Of a stretch of DNA of 34,390 nucleotides, positions 15,491 through 24,013 are shown in pieces. Within the stretch, counting starts at the first letter, position 1; each line of letters opens with the position of its first letter. This stretch comes from Bacteroidales bacterium UBA4070 (GTDB lineage Bacteria; Bacteroidota; Bacteroidia; Bacteroidales; VadinHA17): NCBI GenBank assembly GCA_002383485.1, contig DFYY01000011.1, forward strand, positions 1-34,390, given 5' to 3'. A model generated the notes under the pieces. It was not told the origin of the DNA. It did no database searches and saw only the letters and a list, made by a program, of their open reading frames with translations. A program made the position numbers and the translations under genes.

Positions 15491-15520
15491 AAAAACCCCC
15501 CGGTCAGGCCGGAGGGTTTT
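15491..15520 (-). terminator. Strong terminator after the subtilase gene
   Basis: On the minus strand, stem AAAACCCTCCGG, loop CCTGA, stem CCGGGGGGTTTT (12 pairs including one T-G), then more T. It lies 16 bp after the subtilase stop codon and separates it from the lipoprotein gene. Confidence 0.85.
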
Positions 15521-15536
15521 GATGTAAGGTGAGGGG

Positions 15537-16718
15537 TTAGTTGTGTATGATTGGGTCCGGTTCGCCGTCCGGATCATTCAGGACATACCCGGAGGTTTTC
15601 GGATTTCCGTTTGTGACCAGCAGCACGCCGCAGGCGTGCGGTGCAGCCATTGAGGTGCCGCTCATTGTAGCGAGGCCGCCGTTGTTGTAAGTCGAGAGAA
15701 TGCTTACGCCGGGAGCACAGTAGTCAATGGGCGGGTTCCCGTAGTTTGAGAAGGAGGCGAAAACGTCATATTTGTCGCAGGCCGAGATGGTATAAATGTT
15801 GAGGCCATTAGCTCTGGCCGGCGAGTGATTGTTTGCATCATCACTTTCATTGCCGGCAGCAAGAGCAACAAAGATACCCTTGGCTCCCATTTCTATTACC
15901 TCCAGATCAAGAGCTTCCATAATGCCACCACCAAGACTCATGTTGGCAGCATCTCCGGCAACACCGTTGGCGGTCACCCAGTCAACTCCTGCTATAATAA
16001 CCGATATTGCTCCGGAACCCCTTTTGTCAAGGACCTTAACCGGAACGACCCATGCACCGGCTGCCACACCTACTACACCTCCGTCATTGTCTTTGGCAGC
16101 AACGATACCGGCACAGTGCGTGCCGTGGCCGTTGTCATCATTGGGGGTGGTAGTGCGTAGAACGAAAGTTTTCCCCTTTGCCACATCAACATTGAGGTCA
16201 CCGTGGTCCAGGTCAATGCCGGTATCAATTATCCATGCTCTTTTTGTGCCGTTGTAGGTTTCTCCTCCGCCTACCCTGGTAATTCCTGCAGGCATTACTT
16301 CAGGAGTTGGCAGAGGCACTGGTGACGGTGCCGGCCTGGCAAGTATGAACATCATATCCTGCCATACTCCTCTTACGTTTGAATGTTTTTCAAGAGCCAG
16401 AGCCTCACTCTCACTCATCTTTACAGCAAACCCGGGAATCCCCGCTGAATAGACATGCAGCGGCTCTTGGTCATAGATGCCTGCCTTGGCAAGAATGTCT
16501 TTTGTCACAACTGTCATTGCCAGCTGGGAATCGTCATAACTCATGGTACCCGACTTGACATAGCCGAAATCGCCCTTGAGCAGAACCACATACTGGCCTG
16601 GTATTACTTCGAGTGATGTCTTGATGTAATCGTCCTCCTGAGTGACGGGTTCAGGGGCTCTTTCACACGCTCCCAGCAGCAATGCAGCTGCCGCAACACA
16701 AAGAAATAGTTTTTTCAT
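15537..16718 (-). CDS. Subtilisin-like (S8) serine protease lipoprotein
   Basis: A 393-residue protease. An N-terminal lipoprotein signal (LLLGAC, C18) should anchor it to the envelope. Residues about 40-128 look like an I9-type propeptide (GQYVVLLKGDFGYV to VRGVWQDMMFI). A proline-rich linker leads to the catalytic domain. The triad is clear: D165 (AWIIDTGID), H198 (NGHGTHCAG) and S356 (MSGTSMAAP), with the oxyanion N290 (ALAAGNES). It belongs to the proteinase-K-like branch by these motifs. Only about 37 residues follow the serine, ending in an Asp/Pro-rich tail, yet the motifs are complete. Expected role: extracytoplasmic protein degradation or processing of a neighbour; the target is unknown. 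Confidence 0.93.
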   Translation of the reverse strand: MKKLFLCVAAAALLLGACERAPEPVTQEDDYIKTSLEVIPGQYVVLLKGDFGYVKSGTMSYDDSQLAMTVVTKDILAKAGIYDQEPLHVYSAGIPGFAVKMSESEALALEKHSNVRGVWQDMMFILARPAPSPVPLPTPEVMPAGITRVGGGETYNGTKRAWIIDTGIDLDHGDLNVDVAKGKTFVLRTTTPNDDNGHGTHCAGIVAAKDNDGGVVGVAAGAWVVPVKVLDKRGSGAISVIIAGVDWVTANGVAGDAANMSLGGGIMEALDLEVIEMGAKGIFVALAAGNESDDANNHSPARANGLNIYTISACDKYDVFASFSNYGNPPIDYCAPGVSILSTYNNGGLATMSGTSMAAPHACGVLLVTNGNPKTSGYVLNDPDGEPDPIIHN

Positions 16719-16883
16719 CTGAACAGGTTTAGGTTTAACTTGGGATTAACAATCCCCTAAATTATCTAAAACCTGATTACATTATCACTCCTTCGTTAAC
16801 TTTTATTAACACCATCACCCCTGACTGTTGAAAACCACAAACCCGAATGATCTGCCCCCGCCTTCCCGATTCTCTTATTCTAT

Positions 16884-16942
16884 GACTTTCAGACTTTCGA
16901 CTTTCGACTTTATGACTTTATGACTTTCGACTTTCGACTTCC
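16884..16942. repeat. Eight imperfect GACTTT(C/A) heptamer units reaching into the pruA 3' end
   Basis: Units start at 16884, 16892, 16899, 16906, 16914, 16922, 16929 and 16936, mostly GACTTTC or GACTTTA with an extra T or A in three spacers. The last units encode the EVESRKS end of PruA on the minus strand and supply its stop codon. The rest of the gap 16719-16883 holds only the presumed upstream region of the subtilase gene, without a clear consensus promoter. Confidence 0.8.
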
Positions 16943-18567
16943 CTATCCATGTAAGGATACCTGAAATCCGTCGCCGGCAGGAACGTCTCCTTGATGGTTC
17001 TCGGCGAAACCCACCTGATAAGGTTCAGACGGCCTCCCGCCTTGTCATTCGTGCCCGATGCCCTGGCCCCGCCGAAGGGCTGAAGCCCTACCATTGCTCC
17101 GGTGGGCTTGTCATTGATGTAGAAGTTGCCCGCCGCAAAACGCAATACCTGGCACGCCTTGACCATGGCCGGACGGTCAGCCGAGAAGATCGAACCGGTC
17201 AGCCCGTATGGCGAGGTCTTGTTGACAAGCTGAAGAGTCTCCTCATATTTGTCGTCCTCGTAGAGATACAGCGTTACCACCGGGCCGAAGATCTCCTCCT
17301 TCATGGTTATGAACTGCGGATCCTTCGTCAGAATGATTGTCGGCTCCACAAAATAGCCCTTGCTCTTGTCACCCTTGCCGCCGTGGACGATCTCACAGTC
17401 GGGCGACTTGATGGCAAGGTCAATATACTTCATGATATTGTCAAACGACTTCTCATCAATCACTGCATTCATGAAGTTCCTGAAATCAGCCGGATCACCA
17501 ACCCTGATCTCCGAGGCCTGTCGCCGTACGTGTTCCGATATCTCCGGCCAGAGTGACCGTGGGATATAAACCCGTGAGGAGGCGGAGCACTTCTGCCCCT
17601 GGTACTCGAACGAGCCCCTGATGATTGCTGTTGCAGCCTCCAGCGGGTTGGCCGAGCTGTGTATCATGATGAAGTCCTTGCCTCCGGTCTCGCCGACTAT
17701 CCTAGGATAGGACTTATAGATGTCGAGATTTGCAGCTGCCGTCTTCCACAAACCGTTGAAGGTGCTGTTTGACCCGGTGAAGTGTATCCCGCCTAGATCG
17801 GGGTGATTCATCACCACAGAGCTGATGACCGATCCCTGACCGGGAAGGAAGTTGATAACACCTGCCGGTACCCCTGCCTCCAGGAATATCTTCATCAGGT
17901 TCCAGCTCGAGAGGAGGGAGGTTGTTGCGGGCTTCCATACCGTTGTGTTGCCCATCAGGGCCACCGCCATATTCAGGTTGGAGGCAATTGCCGTGAAGTT
18001 AAACGGGGTAATAGTATAGACAAAACCCTCCAGCGGCCTGTATTCCACCCTGTTCAGCTGGTCGGCGGCCGACCGTGGCTGTTCCTGGTAGATCTGTCCG
18101 GCGAAGTAAGCGTTGAATCTCAGGAAATCAATTGTCTCGCAGGCCGCCTCAACCTCGGCCTGGTGCACCGTCTTGCTCTGGCCGAGCATGGTGGCCGCGA
18201 CGATTGTGTAACGGTACTTGCGCGAAAGAAGCTCAGCAGCCTTGAGCATAATGGAGGCCCTCTCGATCCATGACATCGTCATCCACTGTTCCTTGGCCTG
18301 TGTGGCTGCAACGATGGCATCGGAAACCTCCTTCTCCCCGGCCAAATGATAGGTGGCCAGTACATGATTGTGGTCATGAGGCATTACAACTTTCCCTGTA
18401 CGGCCGGTTTTTACCGCACGTCCGTTTATTATCAGCGGAATCTCCACCGTTTCAGATGAGAGCCTCTTCAGTTCCTTCTCAAGCTCAGCCCTCTCCGGAG
18501 TGCCGGGGGCATATGTCAGTACAGGCTCATTTTCAGGCCTGTGAATAGCATAGATTGCATTATTCAT
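16918..18567 (-). CDS. pruA: L-glutamate gamma-semialdehyde (P5C) dehydrogenase
   Basis: A 549-residue aldehyde dehydrogenase that oxidises glutamate semialdehyde to glutamate with NAD+, the second step of proline breakdown. The start at 18567 (MNNAIYAIHRPENEPVL) fits the family length of about 545; the frame extends 34 codons upstream without family resemblance. Visible marks: cofactor-site ITPFNFTAIASNLN, WKPATTSLLS, HFTGSNSTF, the base E293 (VGETGGK) and the catalytic C327 (YQGQKCSAS). The C-terminal NFYINDKPTGAMVG and PFGGARASGTNDKAGG are typical of P5C dehydrogenase. Its last seven codons lie in a heptamer repeat. It follows two antiporter genes on the same strand (154-bp gap); co-transcription is possible but not shown. 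Confidence 0.95.
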   Translation of the reverse strand: MNNAIYAIHRPENEPVLTYAPGTPERAELEKELKRLSSETVEIPLIINGRAVKTGRTGKVVMPHDHNHVLATYHLAGEKEVSDAIVAATQAKEQWMTMSWIERASIMLKAAELLSRKYRYTIVAATMLGQSKTVHQAEVEAACETIDFLRFNAYFAGQIYQEQPRSAADQLNRVEYRPLEGFVYTITPFNFTAIASNLNMAVALMGNTTVWKPATTSLLSSWNLMKIFLEAGVPAGVINFLPGQGSVISSVVMNHPDLGGIHFTGSNSTFNGLWKTAAANLDIYKSYPRIVGETGGKDFIMIHSSANPLEAATAIIRGSFEYQGQKCSASSRVYIPRSLWPEISEHVRRQASEIRVGDPADFRNFMNAVIDEKSFDNIMKYIDLAIKSPDCEIVHGGKGDKSKGYFVEPTIILTKDPQFITMKEEIFGPVVTLYLYEDDKYEETLQLVNKTSPYGLTGSIFSADRPAMVKACQVLRFAAGNFYINDKPTGAMVGLQPFGGARASGTNDKAGGRLNLIRWVSPRTIKETFLPATDFRYPYMDREVESRKS

Positions 18568-18721
18568 ATCGTAAAACTCATTTAGTTGCTTCTCTAAAGC
18601 CGGCTTCGTCCGGCTGGCGGGCAGACCGGATAATCCGCCACTCAATGCCCGGCCGCACAGTTGTAACAATAAACGGGCACTGATTGTTCCCGCTGCAGCG
18701 TGACGGCAGAACGTCTGGTCA

Positions 18722-20704
18722 CTATTCTATCTCCTTGGTGAGGAGGTCAGTTGCTATTGCAATCATCTCCGGCTTGCCCAGGAGATAGGCAATGTCATTG
18801 ATGTGAATTGTGATGGAGGGTTCGGGGTTTGGTATCACCGTTTCTCCATGCTTAATGGCTACCACTGTGACCCCGCATGTCTTGCGCATGGCCGTCCCGG
18901 CTATCGTCTTCCCGGCAAAGACCGATTTATCCCCAACCCTTACTGCGGCAATCTCGATATCGGGTATATCCTTCAGAAGCGAATAGCCTCCCAATCTGCC
19001 CCTGTCCCTAAATGTGCCGTAGTTATCCTCCCTTGTTCTGGCTATGGCACGCTCGATATCCATCCGGGGGATAAGGTATTTCCCAAGGATCCTTTCAAAG
19101 AAGTCGATTGCAGTTTCAAACTCCTCGGGTATGACCTGGTTGGCGCCAAGCCTGTAAAGCTCCTCGATGTCAGTCACATGTCTCGTTCGCACGATGATAT
19201 GAGCATGTTTGTTCATCATCCTGGTATGCTCCACGATGGCCAGGGCGGTAATGAGATTTCCCACCGAGACAACCACCAGCTCGGCTGTGTGCACAAAAGC
19301 CTCCCGCAGCACGGGCTCAAAGGTGGCATCACCGAAAACGGTCAGACTGCCCTTTTCCATCTCACGACGTGCAAGGTCGGTGTCAAAGACTACCGAGGTA
19401 AACGGCAGCTCCATCGACCTGAGCATGGAGGCCAGGTTGATTGCCCTTGAATCTTTTCCTATCAGTACGGTATGGTTACTGATCTCGGGTATCTCCACCT
19501 GCTTCATGGGGAAGAGCCCGTTAACCATCTTTGGCGGGAGAGGCAGTTTGAGGATGAGCCTGGCAAGCGGCCTGGATGCCTGTATCAGGAAAGGGGAAAG
19601 GGCCATTGATGTTATTGCCACTGCCAGGAAGAGCTGGTAGTGATACGGCGTAATAATCTCATTTGTCAGGCCTATTGTTGCAAGGATAAATGAGAATTCC
19701 CCTAACTGCGCCAGTGAAAGACCTACCACCACTGTCCCGAAGAAAGTGTGACCCAGGGCAAAAGCCGTAAATCCGGCAACAGCAGTCTTAACAAGTATCA
19801 CGAGCAGTACGGTGGCCAGTACAAGCCACGGGTGTCCGGCAACAAACCCCAGATCTAGAAGCATGCCTATTGATACGAAGAAGAAACTTGTAAAGACATC
19901 CTTGAAGGGGATGAGGTTCCCGAAGGCGCTGTGGCTGTATTCAGTGTCCGAAATCATCAGTCCTGCGAGGAAGGCGCCAAATGCAAGTGTCATCCCCAGT
20001 TCGTGCGTCAGCATAGCCACTGCAAGGCAGATAAGCAGGAGGCTCATCAGGAAGAGCTCCTGGCTGCGTGTCATCGCAACCAGGTGAAGGAGCCAGGGCA
20101 CCAGCCATCGCGTTCCGGCCCAGATGAAGATCATGATGCCGGCAGCCTTCAGCATCATCAGCAGTATATTGTGTCCAACATCAGCAGAGCCGCCTCCCAG
20201 CATCGGCATAAAGATCAGAAGCGGAATCAGGATGATATCCTGGAAAATGAGAATTCCGACTATCGTTTTGCCGTATTGTGTGGTCAGTTCTGACCTCTCC
20301 TGAAGCAGTTTAAGTACTACTGCAGTACTGCTCAGCGCAGTCAGGAAGCCGACGAAAACGGCCTCGTTCCATGCGAGGTGATATGCCCTGGCCAGGAGCA
20401 TCGTTACCCCGGCCGTAAGGAGCAACTGCATGAACCCGCCCAGGAATACAATTCGCCGGATATTGAGCAGATGGTTAAGCGAGAACTCCAGACCTATTGT
20501 AAACATCAGCAGGATTACCCCGATCTCGGCCATCACCTCTACATTCTCGGGCGAGCTGATAAGTCCCAGAAGGTAAGGGCCTGCTATGATCCCGGTCAGC
20601 AGGTATCCGATGATTGCGGGGACACGGATCCGTGTGAATATGAAATTCACAAAGGTGGAGAGGGCAAAAATGATAACGATATCCTTAAGAACACCGGGTT
20701 CCAT
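18722..20704 (-). CDS. CPA2-family monovalent cation/proton antiporter with RCK (TrkA-N/TrkA-C) domains
   Basis: A 660-residue inner-membrane antiporter of the KefB/KefC-like CPA2 family. Residues about 1-385 carry some 12 membrane segments (for example IVIIFALSTFVNFIFTRI, VILLMFTIGLEFS, FVGFLTALSSTAVVLKLL). The QDIILIPLLIF helix has the aspartate expected in the transport core. Residues about 415-530 form a TrkA-N Rossmann domain, and 580-655 a TrkA-C domain. The usual glycine-rich nucleotide loop (GxGxxG) is replaced by IGKDSRAINLA, so NAD(H) gating may be weakened. It exchanges K+ or Na+ for protons to hold pH or ion balance. It lies 51 bp after a CPA1 antiporter gene. Confidence 0.92.
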   Translation of the reverse strand: MEPGVLKDIVIIFALSTFVNFIFTRIRVPAIIGYLLTGIIAGPYLLGLISSPENVEVMAEIGVILLMFTIGLEFSLNHLLNIRRIVFLGGFMQLLLTAGVTMLLARAYHLAWNEAVFVGFLTALSSTAVVLKLLQERSELTTQYGKTIVGILIFQDIILIPLLIFMPMLGGGSADVGHNILLMMLKAAGIMIFIWAGTRWLVPWLLHLVAMTRSQELFLMSLLLICLAVAMLTHELGMTLAFGAFLAGLMISDTEYSHSAFGNLIPFKDVFTSFFFVSIGMLLDLGFVAGHPWLVLATVLLVILVKTAVAGFTAFALGHTFFGTVVVGLSLAQLGEFSFILATIGLTNEIITPYHYQLFLAVAITSMALSPFLIQASRPLARLILKLPLPPKMVNGLFPMKQVEIPEISNHTVLIGKDSRAINLASMLRSMELPFTSVVFDTDLARREMEKGSLTVFGDATFEPVLREAFVHTAELVVVSVGNLITALAIVEHTRMMNKHAHIIVRTRHVTDIEELYRLGANQVIPEEFETAIDFFERILGKYLIPRMDIERAIARTREDNYGTFRDRGRLGGYSLLKDIPDIEIAAVRVGDKSVFAGKTIAGTAMRKTCGVTVVAIKHGETVIPNPEPSITIHINDIAYLLGKPEMIAIATDLLTKEIE

Positions 20705-20755
20705 TGTCTGATCAGGTTAGTGCCCTAAAGATATGAAAAGATGTGACCGGATGTT

Positions 20756-22252
20756 TCAGACAGTCGTTGCCTTATCGCTGCATACCGGATTGTCAGAGAG
20801 GAGGCATTCCGTCACTGCCTCCAGGACATTCTTGCTTCCGGCCAGCACGATTAGCTTATCGCCGGTGTGGATGACAGTCATTCCGTCAGGGATTATGTAC
20901 TGGTTGTCTCTTTTGATCATCGCTATGCGCGCGTTTTTCGGAAACCCCAGATCAATGATCTTCATGCCGGCAACCACGCTCTCGGGCGAAATAGTAAATT
21001 CTGCCAGCTCCGAGTTAATTGGTTCGGAAAGCAGTATATCGGCGGCGGTGACCGTCTTGACCCGAGCCGGCAGTGAGACGTGCAGCCATTTCGCCACAAT
21101 GGGTATGGTGGTTCCCTGTAGCAGCACCGAGGTGAGAGATATGAAGAAGACAATATTGAAAATCATTTCCGCCTTCTCCAGCCCTGCCATCAGCGGGAAG
21201 GTGGCGAAGACAATGGGCACGGCGCCGCGCAGTCCCACCCAGGAGATGAACAGCTTCGTCCTGGTCCGCAGTCTGAACGGCAACAGGGTCAGGAAGACAC
21301 TGAAGGGACGGGCCACGAAGATAAGGAATGCGGAGATCAGCATCCCGATGCCTATCACCGGTACGATGTGGCTCGGGAAGACCAGGAGCCCCAGTATGAC
21401 GAAGAGAACAATCTGCATCAGCCATGCCAGCCCGTCGAACATCTTCATGATTGTCCGCTTGTGCAGAAGATACTGGTTGCCGAGGTATATGGCTGAAACA
21501 TAGACTGCAAGGAACCCGTTCCCGCCCACGGCCGTGGTGACCGAGTATGTAAGCAGCATAAGTGTTATTGAGAGCACCGGGTAAAGCCCCTCGTAATCCA
21601 GTTTTATGTGGTTGATCACGAACTTGCTCCCCAGCCCGAAGAGATACCCCAGTCCTCCTCCCAGCAACAGTTGCATAAAGAACATCGGCAGCACTGACCA
21701 TAGCGACTTTTCGCCGTTCTGCACAAGGCCGATGAAGACGATTGTGAGGATGTAAGCCATCGGGTCGTTGCTTCCGCTCTCGAACTCCAGGGTGGGGCGG
21801 ATGTGCCCCTTGAGCGCAAGGCTCTTGGAGCGAAGAATGGAAAAGACAGCTGCTGCATCTGTTGAAGAGACTATAGCGCCAAGCAGCAGCCCCTCATAAA
21901 TGGAGAAGTCTGTAATCCACCACACGAACAGACCGAGGGTGACGGTGGTCAGCAATACTCCAATTACGGAGAGGGTGATGCCCTGCCACAGGATGGGACG
22001 CACAGAACCCCAGTCGGTCTCGAAACCCCCGGAGAAAAGTATGAAGTTGAGTGCAACGATTCCTATGAACTGTGCCAGCCCCGGGTCATTGAAGGGAATT
22101 TTGCCGATCCCTTCCGAACCGGCCAGCATGCCTACGACCAGGAACAGCACCAGGGTGGGAACGCCAATCCTTAACGAGGTCTTACCGGCCAGCACACTGA
22201 TGAAAATCAGTATGGAACCGATAAGAAGGATATTTTCTGCAGTAACGGTCAA
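20756..22252 (-). CDS. CPA1-family potassium/proton antiporter (CvrA/NhaP2-like) with TrkA-C domain
   Basis: About 498 residues from a TTG start at 22252 (TVTAENILLIGSILIFISVLAG). An ATG-initiated frame 17 codons upstream at 22303 would start inside a terminator and before the best promoter, so TTG is favoured. Some 12 membrane segments cover residues 5-385. Family marks are RIGVPTLVLFLVVGMLAGSEG, VVSSTDAAAVFSILRS, ESGSNDPMAYILT and SWVGLRGAVPIVFA. A TrkA-C-like domain at about 405-480 (SELAEFTISPESVVAGMKI) is typical of NhaP2/CvrA K+/H+ antiporters. Role: K+ efflux and pH control at the inner membrane. It is the first gene of a possible CPA1-CPA2-pruA unit. Confidence 0.91.
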   Translation of the reverse strand: MTVTAENILLIGSILIFISVLAGKTSLRIGVPTLVLFLVVGMLAGSEGIGKIPFNDPGLAQFIGIVALNFILFSGGFETDWGSVRPILWQGITLSVIGVLLTTVTLGLFVWWITDFSIYEGLLLGAIVSSTDAAAVFSILRSKSLALKGHIRPTLEFESGSNDPMAYILTIVFIGLVQNGEKSLWSVLPMFFMQLLLGGGLGYLFGLGSKFVINHIKLDYEGLYPVLSITLMLLTYSVTTAVGGNGFLAVYVSAIYLGNQYLLHKRTIMKMFDGLAWLMQIVLFVILGLLVFPSHIVPVIGIGMLISAFLIFVARPFSVFLTLLPFRLRTRTKLFISWVGLRGAVPIVFATFPLMAGLEKAEMIFNIVFFISLTSVLLQGTTIPIVAKWLHVSLPARVKTVTAADILLSEPINSELAEFTISPESVVAGMKIIDLGFPKNARIAMIKRDNQYIIPDGMTVIHTGDKLIVLAGSKNVLEAVTECLLSDNPVCSDKATTV

Positions 22253-22272
22253 GGGCGCCTGAATTAAGGATC

Positions 22273-22303
22273 TAAAGATATATAAATGCGGTTTCCCCGG
22301 CAA
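22273..22303 (-). promoter_or_regulatory. Putative promoter of the CPA1 antiporter gene
   Basis: On the minus strand TTG (22303-22301, within the T-run of the preceding terminator), 20 bases, then TATCTTTA (22280-22273), one base off TAnnTTTG. Transcription would start near 22266, which supports the TTG start codon at 22252. Confidence 0.5.
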
Positions 22304-22331
22304 AAAAAATCCCGGCTGTTCAGGCCGGGAT
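22302..22331 (-). terminator. Terminator of the PspC-PadR operon
   Basis: On the minus strand, stem ATCCCGGC (22331-22324), loop CTGAACA, stem GCCGGGAT (22316-22309), followed by eight T. It lies 30 bp after the last gene of the operon. Confidence 0.88.
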
Positions 22332-22361
22332 AATGAAGGGTAAAAATACGCAGGTGCAGAT

Positions 22362-23633
22362 TTATTGCCCTGTATAATCGTCTATTGATTGCGGGTATCC
22401 CTCCCTGATCCGCCACACGGGCGTCTCTCCGGAGAAAACATGAAAGTTGAGCACATCGGGTGATACGCCCGGCACGAACCTGATCTCCGTCCCCTCGGGC
22501 AGCCTTATGTCAATATCAACCAGGGAACCGTTCCACCGCGCCCCGGCCGGCAGGGTGCAGTACTCGTCGAGGTACAGGGTGTCTCCTGACAGCTTCCAGT
22601 TGTAATCTATCTTCCGGGCGTTCTGAACTGCCTCTGTATCAGAATTGCTGCTTGCCCTTCTCTCCACGGAGATAAATCCTGTTCCGTTCTCGCTGCCGTA
22701 GATGCTCAGATCCGGCGATACCCTCAGCAGGCCCTCCTGGCTCTCTTTGAAGAACCTGAAATCCTCCACTGAGGCATACTTGTCATAACTCAGATCTGCC
22801 TGCTTCTTCATAGTGTTTATCCAGAGTGTCTTCGGAGCCGGGTCAAGCGTCAGCCTCTTCTCAACAGACTCGCTGTTTGAATAGACCGAGAGCTGCAGGC
22901 TCAGAATTATTGCCAGCGCGCAGAGCGAAGCGATCCAGACCAGGAAGAGCACGATGTTCACTGCCCTGTAACTCTCCTTGATTCTGAATATAAGCTTTAC
23001 ACCCACCCAGATGAGGGCTGCCAGGGGAAGCAGTGTCACCAGCGCCGTGAGTACCAGTATAGGCCATACAGTGTTGGTGCTGAGCACAATGCCAAGCAGG
23101 TCATGAACGTTTGTCATCTCCGGCTCCATTACCGAGGCAAAGAAGGGGACGTTGTTGAAAAAGATAAGTATCACGAAAGTGAAGAAGAAAAGGAATCCAA
23201 CCAGGGTGAACAGCCCTCCCAGGATTACGGCAAATACCCTCAGTATTGCAGACATCATCCTGCCGAAAGCCCGGAAGAATCCCGAAAGCGCCCGGCCGAA
23301 CCTGGCCGAGGGACTGTTTGGGTCATACATCGATTTCCTGACGTAGAGTATTTTGTCCGAAGCCGCCGGACCCTCTTCATAATAGTCTTCCGGGGCTCCC
23401 ATGATGTTGATCATGTCAGTAACCATCTCCTTCGAGACCAGCGTGGGCGGCTCATTCCCGCCTCCGAAAATCTCGGCGATGCGCGCCTCGATATCAGCCA
23501 GGGTCTCTTCTCCTCCCTGCTCTGTTTTAAACCTGGCGGAGACATGATCAAGGTAGTGTTTCAGGATCTCCCAGGCATCCTCGTCCACTCGGAAGAGCTG
23601 CCCGGCAATGTTGATGTCAAGGGTTTTTTTCAT
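22362..23633 (-). CDS. PspC-associated membrane protein with putative adhesin-like C-terminus
   Basis: A 423-residue inner-membrane protein. Its first about 85 residues (LDINIAGQLFRVDEDAWEIL, LADIEARIAEIF, MINIMGAPEDYYE) match the N-terminus of the PspC protein at 24014-24595, so the two are paralogous there. About four membrane segments follow (SAILRVFAVILGGLFTLVGFL, FFFTFVILIFF, WPILVLTALVTLLPLAALIWV, VNIVLFLVWIASLCALAIIL). The last about 160 residues are a periplasmic beta-rich region (LDPAPKTLWINTMK to VWRIREGYPQ). No PspC core motif is seen here. It starts 8 bp after the PadR gene, so it is certainly in the operon. It probably senses or responds to envelope stress. Confidence 0.8.
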   Translation of the reverse strand: MKKTLDINIAGQLFRVDEDAWEILKHYLDHVSARFKTEQGGEETLADIEARIAEIFGGGNEPPTLVSKEMVTDMINIMGAPEDYYEEGPAASDKILYVRKSMYDPNSPSARFGRALSGFFRAFGRMMSAILRVFAVILGGLFTLVGFLFFFTFVILIFFNNVPFFASVMEPEMTNVHDLLGIVLSTNTVWPILVLTALVTLLPLAALIWVGVKLIFRIKESYRAVNIVLFLVWIASLCALAIILSLQLSVYSNSESVEKRLTLDPAPKTLWINTMKKQADLSYDKYASVEDFRFFKESQEGLLRVSPDLSIYGSENGTGFISVERRASSNSDTEAVQNARKIDYNWKLSGDTLYLDEYCTLPAGARWNGSLVDIDIRLPEGTEIRFVPGVSPDVLNFHVFSGETPVWRIREGYPQSIDDYTGQ

Positions 23634-23641
23634 GGCTGCCT

Positions 23642-23971
23642 CTATTTCCTGTCACGTATCTGATTAACCGATTCCACGAGCTCGTCCCATACTTTGTCAA
23701 GCTCCCTGAGATATATCTTCCCAAGCTCGGTGAGTTCATAATATTTTCTTGGAGGACCCTGTGGCGACTCTTCCCAGCGGTAGCTGAGCAGGCCGGCGTT
23801 CTTCTGCCTGGTAAGCAGGGGGTAGAGTGTCCCTTCAACTACTATCACCTGTGCTTTCTTGAGCTCATTGATGATGTCCACGGCATAGCAGGCGTTCCTC
23901 GACAATACTGCCAGTATGCAGTACTCGAGTATCCCCTTCCGCATTTGTGCTCTTGTGTTGTCCGTATTCAT
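23642..23971 (-). CDS. PadR-family transcriptional regulator
   Basis: A 109-residue winged-helix protein. PadR features: RKGILEYCILAVLSRNACYAVDIINELKK (helix-turn-helix start), VVEGTLYPLLTRQKNAGLLSY, then the wing RWEESPQGPPRKYYELTELGKIYL, the typical PRKYYxLTxxG signature, and a C-terminal dimer helix. PadR proteins usually repress small operons, often including their own, and respond to ligands or envelope stress. It lies between two PspC-related genes (42 bp after one, 8 bp before the other), the common Bacteroidetes arrangement in which PadR controls a PspC-type module. Confidence 0.94.
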   Translation of the reverse strand: MNTDNTRAQMRKGILEYCILAVLSRNACYAVDIINELKKAQVIVVEGTLYPLLTRQKNAGLLSYRWEESPQGPPRKYYELTELGKIYLRELDKVWDELVESVNQIRDRK

Positions 23972-24013
23972 GGCTTTATCTTTTTTTTCAGCTTTTTATC
24001 CCTTCGGCGAAGT

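Noticed and set aside
15386..15577. 64-codon N-terminal extension of the small lipoprotein
   Set aside because: It crosses a strong terminator and would hide an otherwise perfect lipoprotein signal peptide.
18803..20728. Several long plus-strand frames opposite the CPA2 gene
   Set aside because: The translated sequences are irregular (Pro/His/Gln/Arg-rich) and the minus-strand frame is clearly the membrane protein.
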